Assembly (NCBI RefSeq): GCF_006517255.1
Contig: NZ_CP041185.1
Coordinates: 2,046,001 to 2,110,000 of the forward strand
Length of the DNA: 64,000 nt
From: Janthinobacterium tructae
GTDB lineage: Bacteria > Pseudomonadota > Gammaproteobacteria > Burkholderiales > Burkholderiaceae_D
Direction of reading: 5' to 3'
This document shows, piece by piece, positions 24,899 through 33,228 of this stretch. Position numbers and translations under genes: made by a program. How positions within the stretch are numbered: the first letter of the stretch is position 1; every line of letters starts with the position of its first letter. The notes under the pieces were generated by a model. The model was not told the DNA's origin and did no database searches. It saw nothing but the letters and a program-made list of their open reading frames with translations.

Positions 24899-25866
24899 CC
24901 GCAGCAAGCACATCGTCCCACCGCATCGTCTTCCTCGACCGCGACAGCCTGATCGCCACTGTGCGTCCACCCGCCTTCGCGCACAGCTGGGAAGAATATC
25001 CGCACACCAGGGGCAGCGAACAGACTGTGTCCCGTCTGCAAGGCGCCAGCATCGCCATCACGAACAAGGTGCCGTTGCGCGCAGCCGAGCTGGCCCAGCT
25101 GCCGGATTTAAAAATGATCGCCGTGGCCGCCACCGGCACGGATATCCTCGACCTGGCCGCCTGCCGCGAGCGGGGCATCGTGGTGGCGAATATCCGCGAC
25201 TATGCGCGCGCCACCGTGCCCGAGCATACGCTGGCCCTGATGCTGGCCCTGCGCCGCCAGCTGGTCGCCTACCGCGCGGACGTGGAAGCGGGCCTGTGGC
25301 AGGCGTCGGAGCGCTTCTGCCTGTTCGGCCACCCGATCCGCGACCTGGCTGGCAGCCGCCTGGGTTTGCTCGGCTATGGCGCGCTGGGCAAGTCCGTGGC
25401 CCAGCTGGGACGCGCCTTCGGCATGCAAGTGCAGGTGCACAACCGCTCGCCCATAGCCGAAGACGGCGTGACGCAGGTGAGTTTCGACGAGCTGCTGGCC
25501 ACTTCCGACGTGCTGAGCCTGCACCTGCCGCTGACGGACAAGACGCGCAACATCATCGGCGCGCAAGAACTGGCGCGCATGCAGCCGACGTCCCTCTTGA
25601 TCAACACGGCGCGGGGCGGCCTGGTCGATGAAGCGGCGCTGGCCACAGCATTGACGAACGGCGTGATCGCCGGTGCCGGCTTCGACGTGCTCTCCAAGGA
25701 ACCACCGCTGCCGGACAACCCACTTTTAAGTTTGCGCCTGCCCAACTTCATCCTCACGCCGCACACGGCCTGGGCCAGCGGCGAGGCCATGCAAAAGCTG
25801 GCAGACATCTTGATCGGCAACGTGGAAGCGTTCGAGCGGGGCGCGCCGACGAACGTGGTGGCATGA
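24895..25866 (+). CDS. D-2-hydroxyacid dehydrogenase (glycerate/hydroxypyruvate type)
   Basis: A 323-residue NAD(P)-dependent enzyme. The Rossmann motif GLLGYGALGKSVAQLG lies at ~residue 150. Catalytic Arg is in NTARGGLVDE, Glu in DVLSKEPPL, and His in LTPHTAWAS, all as expected. The overall form matches glycerate dehydrogenase/hydroxypyruvate reductase. Translation is coupled to the LysR gene by ATGA overlap and to the following small gene by ATGA, giving a three-gene transcript. Substrate specificity is not certain. Confidence 0.88.
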   Translation: MTAASTSSHRIVFLDRDSLIATVRPPAFAHSWEEYPHTRGSEQTVSRLQGASIAITNKVPLRAAELAQLPDLKMIAVAATGTDILDLAACRERGIVVANIRDYARATVPEHTLALMLALRRQLVAYRADVEAGLWQASERFCLFGHPIRDLAGSRLGLLGYGALGKSVAQLGRAFGMQVQVHNRSPIAEDGVTQVSFDELLATSDVLSLHLPLTDKTRNIIGAQELARMQPTSLLINTARGGLVDEAALATALTNGVIAGAGFDVLSKEPPLPDNPLLSLRLPNFILTPHTAWASGEAMQKLADILIGNVEAFERGAPTNVVA

Positions 25867-26318
25867 GCGTCTTGCGAGAACTCGACGAGCTGCTGCGCAG
25901 CGACGACGATGAATACGAGCGCCTCGACCTGTTTCTCGAGGCGGACGCGCTGATCGGGCAACTGCAGTCCGCCGACGTGCCCGCGCTGCTGGCCCTGTGG
26001 CAGGCGCGCAGCCTGTGCTGGCAACAACGGCTCACGCAAGCGAGCGGTTCCATCGACGGCGCCGTGCTGCGCGCCCTGCTGGCGGGTTTGCTGCAGATCA
26101 AGGAGGCGACCCACGGCGTGTTCGAACTGATGGCGCGCCTGCCGCCCGTGGCCGACACGTCTCCCCTCAGCGAGGCCCTGCTCGACTATGCCGAGCAAGC
26201 CTGGCATGCGCACCAGGCGCGGCAGCGGCAAATCCAGATCAGTTGCTGGAGCTGCGGGCTGTCGGGCCGGCTGCTGAAGCGGCTCGGTTTGTCCTCATGG
26301 AAAGACGCGGGCTTGTAG
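25863..26318 (+). CDS. Uncharacterised helical protein
   Basis: A 151-residue, Leu/Ala-rich, mostly helical protein with an acidic N-terminus (MSVLRELDELLRSDDDEYERL) and a C-terminal CWSCGL motif that could bind metal or form a disulfide. No signal peptide. The ATGA overlap with the dehydrogenase indicates co-translation. I recognise no family. Confidence 0.65.
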   Translation: MSVLRELDELLRSDDDEYERLDLFLEADALIGQLQSADVPALLALWQARSLCWQQRLTQASGSIDGAVLRALLAGLLQIKEATHGVFELMARLPPVADTSPLSEALLDYAEQAWHAHQARQRQIQISCWSCGLSGRLLKRLGLSSWKDAGL

Positions 26319-26321
26319 CAA

Positions 26322-26834
26322 CTACGGCGTGGCCGGATGTTCAAAGCTGAACCCCGGCGCATACGCGTGATAGCCGTCGAAATCGCCCTTGCCGATGGCC
26401 GCGCCGGCGCTGCGCGCGATCGCATACGCCATGCCGAAGTGAAAATAGAAATTCGGCAAAATATACAAATTCAAGTATTCGTCGGCCGGCAGCGCGATGT
26501 CGGCGAAGCCGGCGCGGTCGCGGCAGAGGCGCTCAAGCGGTCCGTCAAAACGTTCAGCAGGAATCGCCATGAGGTAGCGCATGGTCTGCGCGATCTGTTC
26601 CTGCAGGCTGGCGGCGGCGCTGAAATCGGCCACATCCAGCCCCGCCAGCGGGCAGCAGCCGCGCAGGGAAAAGCTCACGGCCGCGCGCACCTGCTGGGCG
26701 AACGGCAGCATGTCCGGGTGCAGGCGCGCCGCCAGCAGTTGCGGTGTCGTGCCCGTCTTGTCGAGCATGGCGGACAGCTGCGCCAGCGAGCGGCAAAAGA
26801 TGGCGGCGGGGTTGATACGCATCAGCTCCGTCAT
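26322..26834 (-). CDS. DUF1993 family protein
   Basis: A 170-residue protein with the DinB-like four-helix form of DUF1993: an N-terminal helix with SLAQLSAMLDK, a MLPFAQQVRAAVSF helix, and the C-terminal LPNFYFHFGMAYAIARSAGAAIGKGDFDGY, which is the family's most conserved part. Members are cytoplasmic and of unknown function. It is coupled (ATGA, 26834-26831) to the upstream gene on the same strand and convergent with 25863-26318. Confidence 0.85.
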   Translation of the reverse strand: MTELMRINPAAIFCRSLAQLSAMLDKTGTTPQLLAARLHPDMLPFAQQVRAAVSFSLRGCCPLAGLDVADFSAAASLQEQIAQTMRYLMAIPAERFDGPLERLCRDRAGFADIALPADEYLNLYILPNFYFHFGMAYAIARSAGAAIGKGDFDGYHAYAPGFSFEHPATP

Positions 26835-27319
26835 GACTTGCCCTCCTGTGCGGCCACCTGCTTCAGCACGCGGATCAGCCGGCGTTCATGGCGGCCCACG
26901 GCATCCCAGTCCCAGTCCTCGGTCGGGCCGAATGCCGGATAATGGCGCTGCCATTTTTCCGCGCGCTGCTGCGAATTGGCACCCACGTTCGAGTCCAGGC
27001 CCTTGCCGCTGGACAAGCGCAGGTAGACGCGGATGACGCCCCAGCCTTCGCACACGTAGCGGTAGCTGAGGCCATCGCACTTGGCCGGATCGAGCGCGAT
27101 ACGGGTCGGGGCAAAGTGTCCGCCCATGTCCGGGTAATGCACGGCCAGCAGCACCTCGCTGGCCCCTTCGGCCTCCAGCCTGGCTGCATACGCGCACAGC
27201 TCGGCAGGCGAGTGAAAATGCAGCGTTTCCTGTTCCGGTGCCGAATACGCTTCTGCCACGGCCGCGCCGGGCTTGGCGAAGATCGCCTCGGCCATGGCCG
27301 CGATACCTGCCTCTGACAT
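26831..27319 (-). CDS. Uncharacterised protein with GxG-poor beta-rich core
   Basis: A 162-residue protein from ATG 27319, preceded by a purine-rich ribosome site (GGGGAGGGGGAG). Conserved-looking segments are LLAVHYPDMGGHFAPTRIAL, YVCEGWGVIRVYL and TEDWDWDAVGRHERRLI. There is no signal peptide and no motif I recognise. The reading frame stays open upstream into a decayed histidine-kinase fragment, but I treat this as chance because the ribosome site and protein boundary fit the downstream ATG. It overlaps the DUF1993 gene by four bases. Confidence 0.65.
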   Translation of the reverse strand: MSEAGIAAMAEAIFAKPGAAVAEAYSAPEQETLHFHSPAELCAYAARLEAEGASEVLLAVHYPDMGGHFAPTRIALDPAKCDGLSYRYVCEGWGVIRVYLRLSSGKGLDSNVGANSQQRAEKWQRHYPAFGPTEDWDWDAVGRHERRLIRVLKQVAAQEGKS

Positions 27320-27720
27320 TGCCACCGTGCTCCCCCTCCCCTGATTTGCCGCATAGCACTGCAGCGATGGCCGCCATCCTAGCATGGCGTCAACGGCGAT
27401 GGCGGGGCCGACATGGAACAGCGCATTCGCCAGGCAACTATTGATGAGCAACATCATCAGCTGCGCATGGGCCAGCGCCAGGGTGTTGTGCATCAGGGGC
27501 AGCGGCGTGCGCAGTTCGTGGCTGGCGTCGCGCGCGAAGGCCTGTTCGCGCCGCAACACCGCCTGCAGTTCGGCAAAGGTGGTTTCCAAGCCGCGCGCCA
27601 GGAAACCGATCTCGTCGGGACGCTCACGTTCGCTGCAGCCCAACGTGCTGCCAGGCTCAAATTGCCTGGCTTCCTGCACCAGTCAGTTCGCCATCCAGGG
27701 TGCCGTGCCACGTCATAGCT
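27320..27720 (-). pseudogene. Decayed sensor histidine kinase fragment
   Basis: On the minus strand this gap encodes the end of a HAMP-like segment (RPDEIGFLARGLETTFAELQAVLRR) and a DHp helix with the phospho-acceptor motif [10 protein letters not shown]. About ten residues later the homology stops (after LALAHAQ), and no ATPase domain exists. The 5' part is also missing. The fragment is a remnant of a two-component sensor. The rest of the 27.32-27.74 kb gap shows no intact gene. Confidence 0.7.
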
Positions 27721-27743
27721 GCGCTGCGTTGCCAGCGGGATGC

Positions 27744-28304
27744 TCAGCCTGCCACTGGCGGAACGTCGGCGATGCGCGCATACAGCCAGAAGTTGCCGGA
27801 TCTTCCACGAATTTGCCGGTAGCAGCGCAGATAAGCTTCCCGCTCGAAAGCGCAGCGTTCGAGCACGCGGATCGAACGTGCATTGCTCTCCAGCACGGTC
27901 GCCTGGATGCGCAGCAAGCCCAGACGCTGGAAGCCCCAGTCCACGACAGCGTTCACGATGGCCGTGGCCACACCCTGGCCCCAGACGGCAGGCGACAGGT
28001 CGTAGGCGATTTCCGCCGTGCGGTGCTGCGGGGAAATGGCATTCAAGCCGATGCTGCCCACCAGCCGGCCACCATCGCGCAGCACCACGGCCAGGCGCAT
28101 GGGCGAGGCCGGGTCGCCTGCTTCGTAGGCGTCGAAATTGGACTGCAGGTCGTCGATGCCGCGCAAGTCCCAGCTCGTGTGCTCGACAACGACAGGGTCG
28201 GCCAGATACGCATACCAGGCGGGCGCGTCGCTACGTTCCAGCTGGCGCAAGGTCACGAGGGGATGATCGGTGAGCGGCAATCGCGGCTTCCCGCGGTGGC
28301 TCAC
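27744..28304 (-). CDS. GNAT acetyltransferase (RimJ/RimL-like)
   Basis: A 186-residue acetyltransferase beginning at GTG 28304, which overlaps the stop of the preceding GNAT as GTGA. It contains LVTLRQLERSDAPAWYAYLAD, GSIGLNAI, and AVWGQGVATAIVNAVVDWGF (acetyl-CoA site), then VLESNARSIRVLERCAFEREAY, all typical of the RimJ/RimL branch that acetylates protein or small-molecule amines. It pairs with a second, diverged GNAT upstream; the two probably arose by duplication. Substrate unknown. Confidence 0.85.
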   Translation of the reverse strand: MSHRGKPRLPLTDHPLVTLRQLERSDAPAWYAYLADPVVVEHTSWDLRGIDDLQSNFDAYEAGDPASPMRLAVVLRDGGRLVGSIGLNAISPQHRTAEIAYDLSPAVWGQGVATAIVNAVVDWGFQRLGLLRIQATVLESNARSIRVLERCAFEREAYLRCYRQIRGRSGNFWLYARIADVPPVAG

Positions 28305-28864
28305 GCGGCGCCCTTGCGGCGCGCTTCCCACTCGCGCCGCAGCAAGCCGTACAGGGCCGAATCGCTGACCTGCCCGCCCACGATCCAGCGTTCTGGCAGG
28401 AAGCCTTCCTTGTTGAAACCCTGGCGTTCCAGCGCGCTGGCCGAAGCGGCGTTGTGCGGATCGATGTCGGCTTCCAGTCGGTTCAGGTCGCGCTCGACGA
28501 AGGCGAATTCCAGCAACGCCGCCAAGGCTTCGTGCATATAGCCACGGCCCCAGTACGGACGGCCCAGCGCGTAGCCGATTTCGGCGCGGCGGTTCTGGCG
28601 GTGTTCGGAAAACAGGCTGCAGCTGCCCAGGTATTCGCCCGTCGCCTTCAGCTCGACGGCGAAGCGGAAGTATTCCTCTTTCTCGAATGCGGCGATGTCT
28701 TCGGCAATCTGGCGCGTGGCACGGCTGGCATCGGTCCAAGGCGGTTCGCTGAAATAGCGCATCACTTCGGGGTCGGCATGCATGGCGAATTGGGGCGCTT
28801 CATCGGATGGCTGCGGCTTGCGCAGGATCAGGCGTTCAGTGGTGAGGATTGTCGTGTAGGCCAT
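28301..28864 (-). CDS. GNAT acetyltransferase (RimJ/RimL-like)
   Basis: A 187-residue enzyme from ATG 28864 (MAYTTILTTERLILRKP, the standard start of this subgroup). The acetyl-CoA loop is RPYWGRGYMHEALAALLEF, and the C-terminal motif is DPHNAASASALERQGF. It is the first gene of a two-GNAT operon joined by a GTGA overlap. A start ten codons upstream (28894) is possible but lacks family support. Ribosomal-protein, amino-acid or antibiotic amine substrates are all possible. Confidence 0.85.
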   Translation of the reverse strand: MAYTTILTTERLILRKPQPSDEAPQFAMHADPEVMRYFSEPPWTDASRATRQIAEDIAAFEKEEYFRFAVELKATGEYLGSCSLFSEHRQNRRAEIGYALGRPYWGRGYMHEALAALLEFAFVERDLNRLEADIDPHNAASASALERQGFNKEGFLPERWIVGGQVSDSALYGLLRREWEARRKGAA

Positions 28865-29042
28865 ACAACTCCAAACAAAGGTTGAGACGGGCAATGCTTA
28901 TTATTCCATGCAACTGTAATGATGTGGCAACTTTACAGCGCAGCTTTTAATGTACTATGGCAATGTTTCTCCATATCATAGATGCAACTTCATGATCCGC
29001 TCATGCACGCAGTAAACGATGCAGCACACACCGAAGCCGACC

Positions 29043-29810
29043 ATGTCCATCCCTAGAATCCACCTCACCTTGCCGCTCGCCATCGGCGCACTGGCCATCT
29101 GGCTGGGCCTGAGCCTCGCAGGCCGCTGGCTGGAAGCGGCCGGCTACGCCTTGCCGGGCACAGCCGTCACCGGCCGTATCGGCCTGTCGTGGGCGCTGGC
29201 CGCCGTGTTCGCGCTGGCGCTGCTGCTGGTGTCAAGCGGGCGCCGCGAAGCAGGCCTGGGTGCGCCGCAGCCATGGAAAACGCTGTGGCTGGTCTGGCCG
29301 CCGCTGCTGTATGCCTTGCTGATGCTGCTGCTGGCCTGGGCGGGCGGCTGGCCGCAGCCGCGCGTGCTGCTGATCGTGGCGTGCAATGCGGCGCTGGTGG
29401 CCATTTCGGAAGAGCTGATGTTCCGCGCCATCTTGCTGCAGGGCATGCTGAACCGCTACGCCGTCTGGCCCGCCGTCCTGATGTCATCGGCGCTGTTCGG
29501 CCTGGCCCACTTGGCCAACGGCCTGGCCACGGGCGACGTCAGCGGCGCCCTGTGGCAAGCCGTCGCCGCCGCCCTGCAGGGCGTCGGCTATGCGGCCATC
29601 CGCCTGCGCACCCGCTCGGTATGGCCCATGGTCCTCGTGCATGGACTGTGGGACTACGCGCTGGTGACGGCCACCTTGCCGAACCCGGCCGAAGACGGCG
29701 CGTCCATCCTGCCGACTATCGCCCTGCTGGCCGTGCTGCCCCTGTGCCTGTATGGCGTCTACCTGCTGCGCCCCAGCCAGAGGGCGGCCATATCTCAACT
29801 GCAACGATAA
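29043..29810 (+). CDS. CPBP family intramembrane glutamic endopeptidase
   Basis: A 255-residue protein with about seven hydrophobic segments. The protease motif EELMFRAILLQG (EExxxR) lies at ~residue 130, FGLAHLANG supplies the first His and VLVHGLWDY the second, all as in CAAX-type Rce1/CPBP proteases. Bacterial members process or modify membrane peptides and sometimes give immunity to bacteriocins. It leads a three-gene operon with 9- and 10-bp gaps. The start could be 29019; 29043 puts the first membrane helix in the usual place. Confidence 0.85.
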   Translation: MSIPRIHLTLPLAIGALAIWLGLSLAGRWLEAAGYALPGTAVTGRIGLSWALAAVFALALLLVSSGRREAGLGAPQPWKTLWLVWPPLLYALLMLLLAWAGGWPQPRVLLIVACNAALVAISEELMFRAILLQGMLNRYAVWPAVLMSSALFGLAHLANGLATGDVSGALWQAVAAALQGVGYAAIRLRTRSVWPMVLVHGLWDYALVTATLPNPAEDGASILPTIALLAVLPLCLYGVYLLRPSQRAAISQLQR

Positions 29811-29819
29811 GGAAGGTGC

Positions 29820-30476
29820 ATGGCGTTTTTTTCCCGTGAGTACGAAGTGTTCCTGCTGCTGGCCGCGCCCGATGCCGCGCCGCTGTGGCAGGCGGCGCAA
29901 TGGGCGCCGTTTGCCGCCAGCCTCGATGGCCTCATGGCGCAAGCGCGGGGCAAGGCCGGCGTGCGCAGCCATCAATACAATCCCAAGGGCAAGCCGATTC
30001 CCTTTGGCCGCCTGGGCTGGGACGCCAAATCGCACGCGAAGTGGACGCACACGGCGGCCACGACGCAAGCGCGCTTCATGACTGTGGAAGCGTGGGCGCC
30101 CACCTGGAGCCTCTGCGAAAAAGACGACCAGGCACCCGATGTATTCCTCGCGCTGGCCAACGAATCGCTGCTGGGCCGGGCCGGCAAGCCCCTGCAATTC
30201 GGCCAGCGCCTGGTGTGCGCCATCGCCACGGACATGGGGCCGGAGGCGGCCGCCACCTTGCGGCAAGCCCTGGTGCAACTGGCCGCGCAGCAAGATGCCG
30301 TCTTCTTCGCCCACACGCGGCGCCAGTGGGGCCGCGCCGCGTACGGCGGCTTCACGGGCGCCATTCAGGATATGCTGATCGGCGGCCTGTTCCAGCCCGA
30401 CGACCCGCATGCGCGGCCGCTCGATGCGGACACGTTCCGTGAAACCTGGTCCTTGCTCGACATCCCCCATTCCTGA
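29820..30476 (+). CDS. Uncharacterised protein in the CPBP operon
   Basis: A 218-residue protein with a good ribosome site (AAGGAAGG). There is no signal peptide or membrane segment. Notable stretches are GVRSHQYNPKGKPIPFGRLGWDAKSHAKW, WAPTWSLCEKDDQAPDVFLAL and a Trp-rich C-terminus. It lies 9 bp after the CPBP protease gene and 10 bp before a DUF6624 gene. I recognise no family. Confidence 0.65.
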   Translation: MAFFSREYEVFLLLAAPDAAPLWQAAQWAPFAASLDGLMAQARGKAGVRSHQYNPKGKPIPFGRLGWDAKSHAKWTHTAATTQARFMTVEAWAPTWSLCEKDDQAPDVFLALANESLLGRAGKPLQFGQRLVCAIATDMGPEAAATLRQALVQLAAQQDAVFFAHTRRQWGRAAYGGFTGAIQDMLIGGLFQPDDPHARPLDADTFRETWSLLDIPHS

Positions 30477-30486
30477 ACGGACTCCC

Positions 30487-31293
30487 ATGCTACGCCTGAC
30501 CTTCGCCATCCTGCTGTGCTGGAGCGTCCATGCGGGCGCCTTCGAACTGAGCGGCACCATCCGCAGCAACGGCCCACCGCTGCCGCCAGCCATCAGCATC
30601 GTTGCCGAGCGCATGCACGGCGAGCCGCGGATACATGGCACGGTCGAGAATGGCCGCTACCGTATTGATGTACCAGAAGGCGCCACACTGGCACTGTTCC
30701 TGCAATCACCCGGCTGGGAAGCGGAACCCAAGCTCATCTTCAGCGCGGCCACGGCGGGCGCGCTGGACTTCCTGCTGTATCCGGCGGCAGTGCCAGAAGC
30801 GTCGCTGGCAGCCGAATTGCGGACCATGGAACAGGAAGACCAGGCCATGCGCGCGGGATTCCCGCCAACGGGGCCGGACCTGGCCACACGCCAGCGCATG
30901 CTGGCCACGGATGGTGCACGCGAGCAACGCTTGCGGCAAATCATCGCCAGTAAGGGCTGGCCCACGCAAACGATGGTGGGCTACAAGGCGGCGGGCAGCG
31001 CCTGGCTGATTGCCCAGCACGGCTCGGAACATTTTCTGAAAAGCAGCCTGCCGCTGATGCGCGCAGCAGCGGCACGGGGGGAGATCACGCCATCGAAGCT
31101 GGCACTGGCGATCGACCGCGACCTGTGTAACGACAATCAGCCGCAGCTGTACGGCAGCCAGTTCCGCACGGACAGCACCGGCAAGACGCTGCCCTTCCCC
31201 ATCGACGATCCGCAGCGGCTGGAGCAGCGCCGCGCCAGCATGGGCATGGAACCGTATGCGCAATACCGGCAGTTACTCGAACAGGACAATTGA
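30487..31293 (+). CDS. Exported DUF6624-like protein
   Basis: A 268-residue protein with signal peptide MLRLTFAILLCWSVHAGAFE. Residues ~25-105 form a beta-rich, carboxypeptidase-regulatory-like module (GTIRSNGPPLPPAISIVAERM). Residues ~115-265 match the DUF6624 pattern: R-QRMLA near the helix start, KGWPTQTMVGYKAAGSAWLIAQH, LAIDRDLCNDNQPQLYGSQF and LEQRRASMGMEPYAQYRQLL. Function is unknown; export to the periplasm is predicted. It ends the CPBP operon. Confidence 0.75.
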   Translation: MLRLTFAILLCWSVHAGAFELSGTIRSNGPPLPPAISIVAERMHGEPRIHGTVENGRYRIDVPEGATLALFLQSPGWEAEPKLIFSAATAGALDFLLYPAAVPEASLAAELRTMEQEDQAMRAGFPPTGPDLATRQRMLATDGAREQRLRQIIASKGWPTQTMVGYKAAGSAWLIAQHGSEHFLKSSLPLMRAAAARGEITPSKLALAIDRDLCNDNQPQLYGSQFRTDSTGKTLPFPIDDPQRLEQRRASMGMEPYAQYRQLLEQDN

Positions 31294-31404
31294 CAACGCC
31301 ATCGGTCGCATGGCATCGTTATCCCATGCAATCGCCATTCCCGCCCCTGCCATCGATTATTGCCGCCACTCCAACGATGGTGGCTTAGCAGGAGTGTGAT
31401 TGCC

Positions 31405-31427
31405 AAAGCCGCCTGCAAGGCGGCTTT
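31405..31427 (+). terminator. Inverted repeat, possible terminator
   Basis: AAAGCCGCC-TGCAA-GGCGGCTTT, a perfect 9-bp stem ~110 bp after the DUF6624 gene. The following T-rich run is weak (GATTTG), so termination is likely but not strong. Confidence 0.55.
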
Positions 31428-31487
31428 GATTTGCAGCAACTGGTCAAGACGTCTCGCAGGTTTTATTTTTCACTTCAGCGAGCGACC

Positions 31488-31994
31488 ATGCACACCACTT
31501 CCAGCACCCCGGTTACCCCCACCCTGCACCTCGTGTGCGGCAAGATTGCATCCGGAAAATCCACGTTGACGGCCCGGCTGGCCTGCGCGCCGCAAACCGT
31601 GCGCATCAGCGAAGACAGCTTGCTGGCGCAGCTGTATCCGGGCCAAATCGCCAGCCTGGCCGACTATGTGGCCTGCACGGCGCGACTGCGCGCGGCCATC
31701 GCCCCTTTGGCCCTGCAGCTGCTGCAGGCGGGCGTATCCGTCGTGCTCGATTTTCCCGCGAATACACCGGCCAGCCGCGCCTGGATGCGCGAACTGTTCC
31801 AGCAGGCGGGCACGCCGCACGTGCTGCATTACCTGGATGTAACGGATGAGGAATGCAAGGCGCGCTTGCGCCAGCGCAATGCCAGCGGATTGCACCCGTT
31901 CTCCACCAGCGACGCTGATTTTGACGCCATCACGCGCCTCTTCTTGCCACCCCAGGCGTCGGAAGGCTTTGATATTGTGCGGATTGCCGCTTAA
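31488..31994 (+). CDS. P-loop kinase (AAA_33/zeta-like)
   Basis: A 168-residue protein from ATG 31488. Walker A is GKIASGKST at ~residue 18, then SEDSLLAQLYPG, VVLDFPANTPASR (DFPAN in place of the Walker-B-like strand) and a LID-type RLRQRN segment. This is the pattern of small ATP-dependent kinases of the AAA_33 or zeta-toxin/chloramphenicol phosphotransferase superfamily. No antitoxin partner is adjacent, so a housekeeping or resistance kinase is more likely than a toxin. It converges on, and just overlaps, the dehydrogenase stop. Confidence 0.75.
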   Translation: MHTTSSTPVTPTLHLVCGKIASGKSTLTARLACAPQTVRISEDSLLAQLYPGQIASLADYVACTARLRAAIAPLALQLLQAGVSVVLDFPANTPASRAWMRELFQQAGTPHVLHYLDVTDEECKARLRQRNASGLHPFSTSDADFDAITRLFLPPQASEGFDIVRIAA

Positions 31995-33136
31995 AACGTT
32001 CCCGGCAGCAGGATTTTTTTATCTACATGCTGCAGGTCGCGCAAGCCGCAAAAGGCCATCGTCAAATCGAGTTCATTGCGGATGATGTCCAGGCACTTGG
32101 TCACGCCCGGACCGCCCATGGCGCCCAGGCCGTATAAAAACGGGCGGCCGATGTACACGCCTTTAGCGCCCAGCGCCACGGCTTTGAGCACGTCCTGGCC
32201 CGAGCGGATGCCGCCGTCCATGTGCACTTCGATCTGGCTGCCGACAGCATCGACGATGGCGGGCAAGGCTTCGATCGACGATTGCGCGCCGTCGAGCTGG
32301 CGCCCGCCGTGGTTCGAGACGATCAGCGCGTCGGCGCCACTGTTGACGGCCAGACGCGCGTCTTCCGGGTCCATGATGCCCTTGATGATGAGTTTGCCGC
32401 CCCAGCGCTGCTTGATCCATTCCACGTCCGCCCACGACAGGCTCAGGTCGAACTGCTGCTGCGTCCAGGCCGACAGCGACGACATGTCGGAGACGGAGGT
32501 GGCATGGCCGACGATGTTGCCGAAGCCCCGGCGTTGCGTGCCCAGCATGCCCGCCACCCAGCGCGGCTTGGTGGCCATGTTGATGATATTGGCGATGGTC
32601 AGTTTCGGCGGCGCCGACAGGCCGTTGCGCAAGTCCTTGTGGCGCTGGCCCAGCACCTGCAAGTCGAGCGTCAATACCAGCGCGCCGCACTTGGCCGCCT
32701 TGGCGCGGTCGATCAGGCGGTTGATGAATTCGCGGTCCTTCATCACATACAGCTGGAACCAGAACGGTTTTGTCGTGTTCGCCGCCACGTCTTCGATCGA
32801 GCAAATGCTCATGGTCGACAGGGTGAACGGCACGCCGAATTTTTCAGCGGCCTGGGCGGCGAGAATTTCGCCATCCGCATGCTGCATGCCCGTCAAGCCC
32901 GTGGGCGACAGGGCCACCGGCATGGAAACCGCCTGTCCGACCATGGTCGAGGCCAGGCTGCGGTTTTCCAGGTTGACGGCTACGCGCTGGCGGAACTTGA
33001 TTTTGGCGAAATCGCTGTTGTTGGCGCGGTACGTCGATTCCGTCCAGGAACCGGAATCGGCGTAGTCGTAAAACATGCGCGGCACCCGTTTCTGGGCCAG
33101 CACGCGCAAGTCTTCGATGCAGGTGATGATACTCAT
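31991..33136 (-). CDS. lldD: FMN-dependent L-lactate / alpha-hydroxy-acid dehydrogenase
   Basis: A 381-residue flavoprotein of the glycolate oxidase/lactate dehydrogenase family. The FMN and substrate motifs are present: MFYDYADSGSW, ALSPTGLTGMQHADGE, QLYVMKDRE, SNHGGRQLDG (catalytic His) and MDGGIRSGQDVLKA. It oxidises an L-2-hydroxy acid, most likely L-lactate, feeding electrons to the respiratory chain. The start at 33136 is preceded by GAGGAAACGC. The subfamily could also be mandelate- or glycolate-type, so the symbol is tentative. Confidence 0.88.
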   Translation of the reverse strand: MSIITCIEDLRVLAQKRVPRMFYDYADSGSWTESTYRANNSDFAKIKFRQRVAVNLENRSLASTMVGQAVSMPVALSPTGLTGMQHADGEILAAQAAEKFGVPFTLSTMSICSIEDVAANTTKPFWFQLYVMKDREFINRLIDRAKAAKCGALVLTLDLQVLGQRHKDLRNGLSAPPKLTIANIINMATKPRWVAGMLGTQRRGFGNIVGHATSVSDMSSLSAWTQQQFDLSLSWADVEWIKQRWGGKLIIKGIMDPEDARLAVNSGADALIVSNHGGRQLDGAQSSIEALPAIVDAVGSQIEVHMDGGIRSGQDVLKAVALGAKGVYIGRPFLYGLGAMGGPGVTKCLDIIRNELDLTMAFCGLRDLQHVDKKILLPGTF

Positions 33137-33228
33137 GCGTTTCCTCGGTCGATGGCAAGTCGAACCATGATCGTGCATTTACCCGCAATTGTCTATCCGG
33201 CAGGCAAGACTGGCGGATAGAACGTGGC

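Noticed and set aside
27744..28739. A single 331-residue protein covering both GNAT genes
   Set aside because: The N-terminal half is out-of-frame translation of the first GNAT gene (Arg-rich, no motif). The real gene starts at GTG 28304, which overlaps the stop of the first as GTGA.
31488..31994. Zeta toxin of a toxin-antitoxin pair
   Set aside because: The P-loop kinase lacks an adjacent epsilon-type antitoxin, and the neighbouring gene is convergent, so no TA operon is supported.
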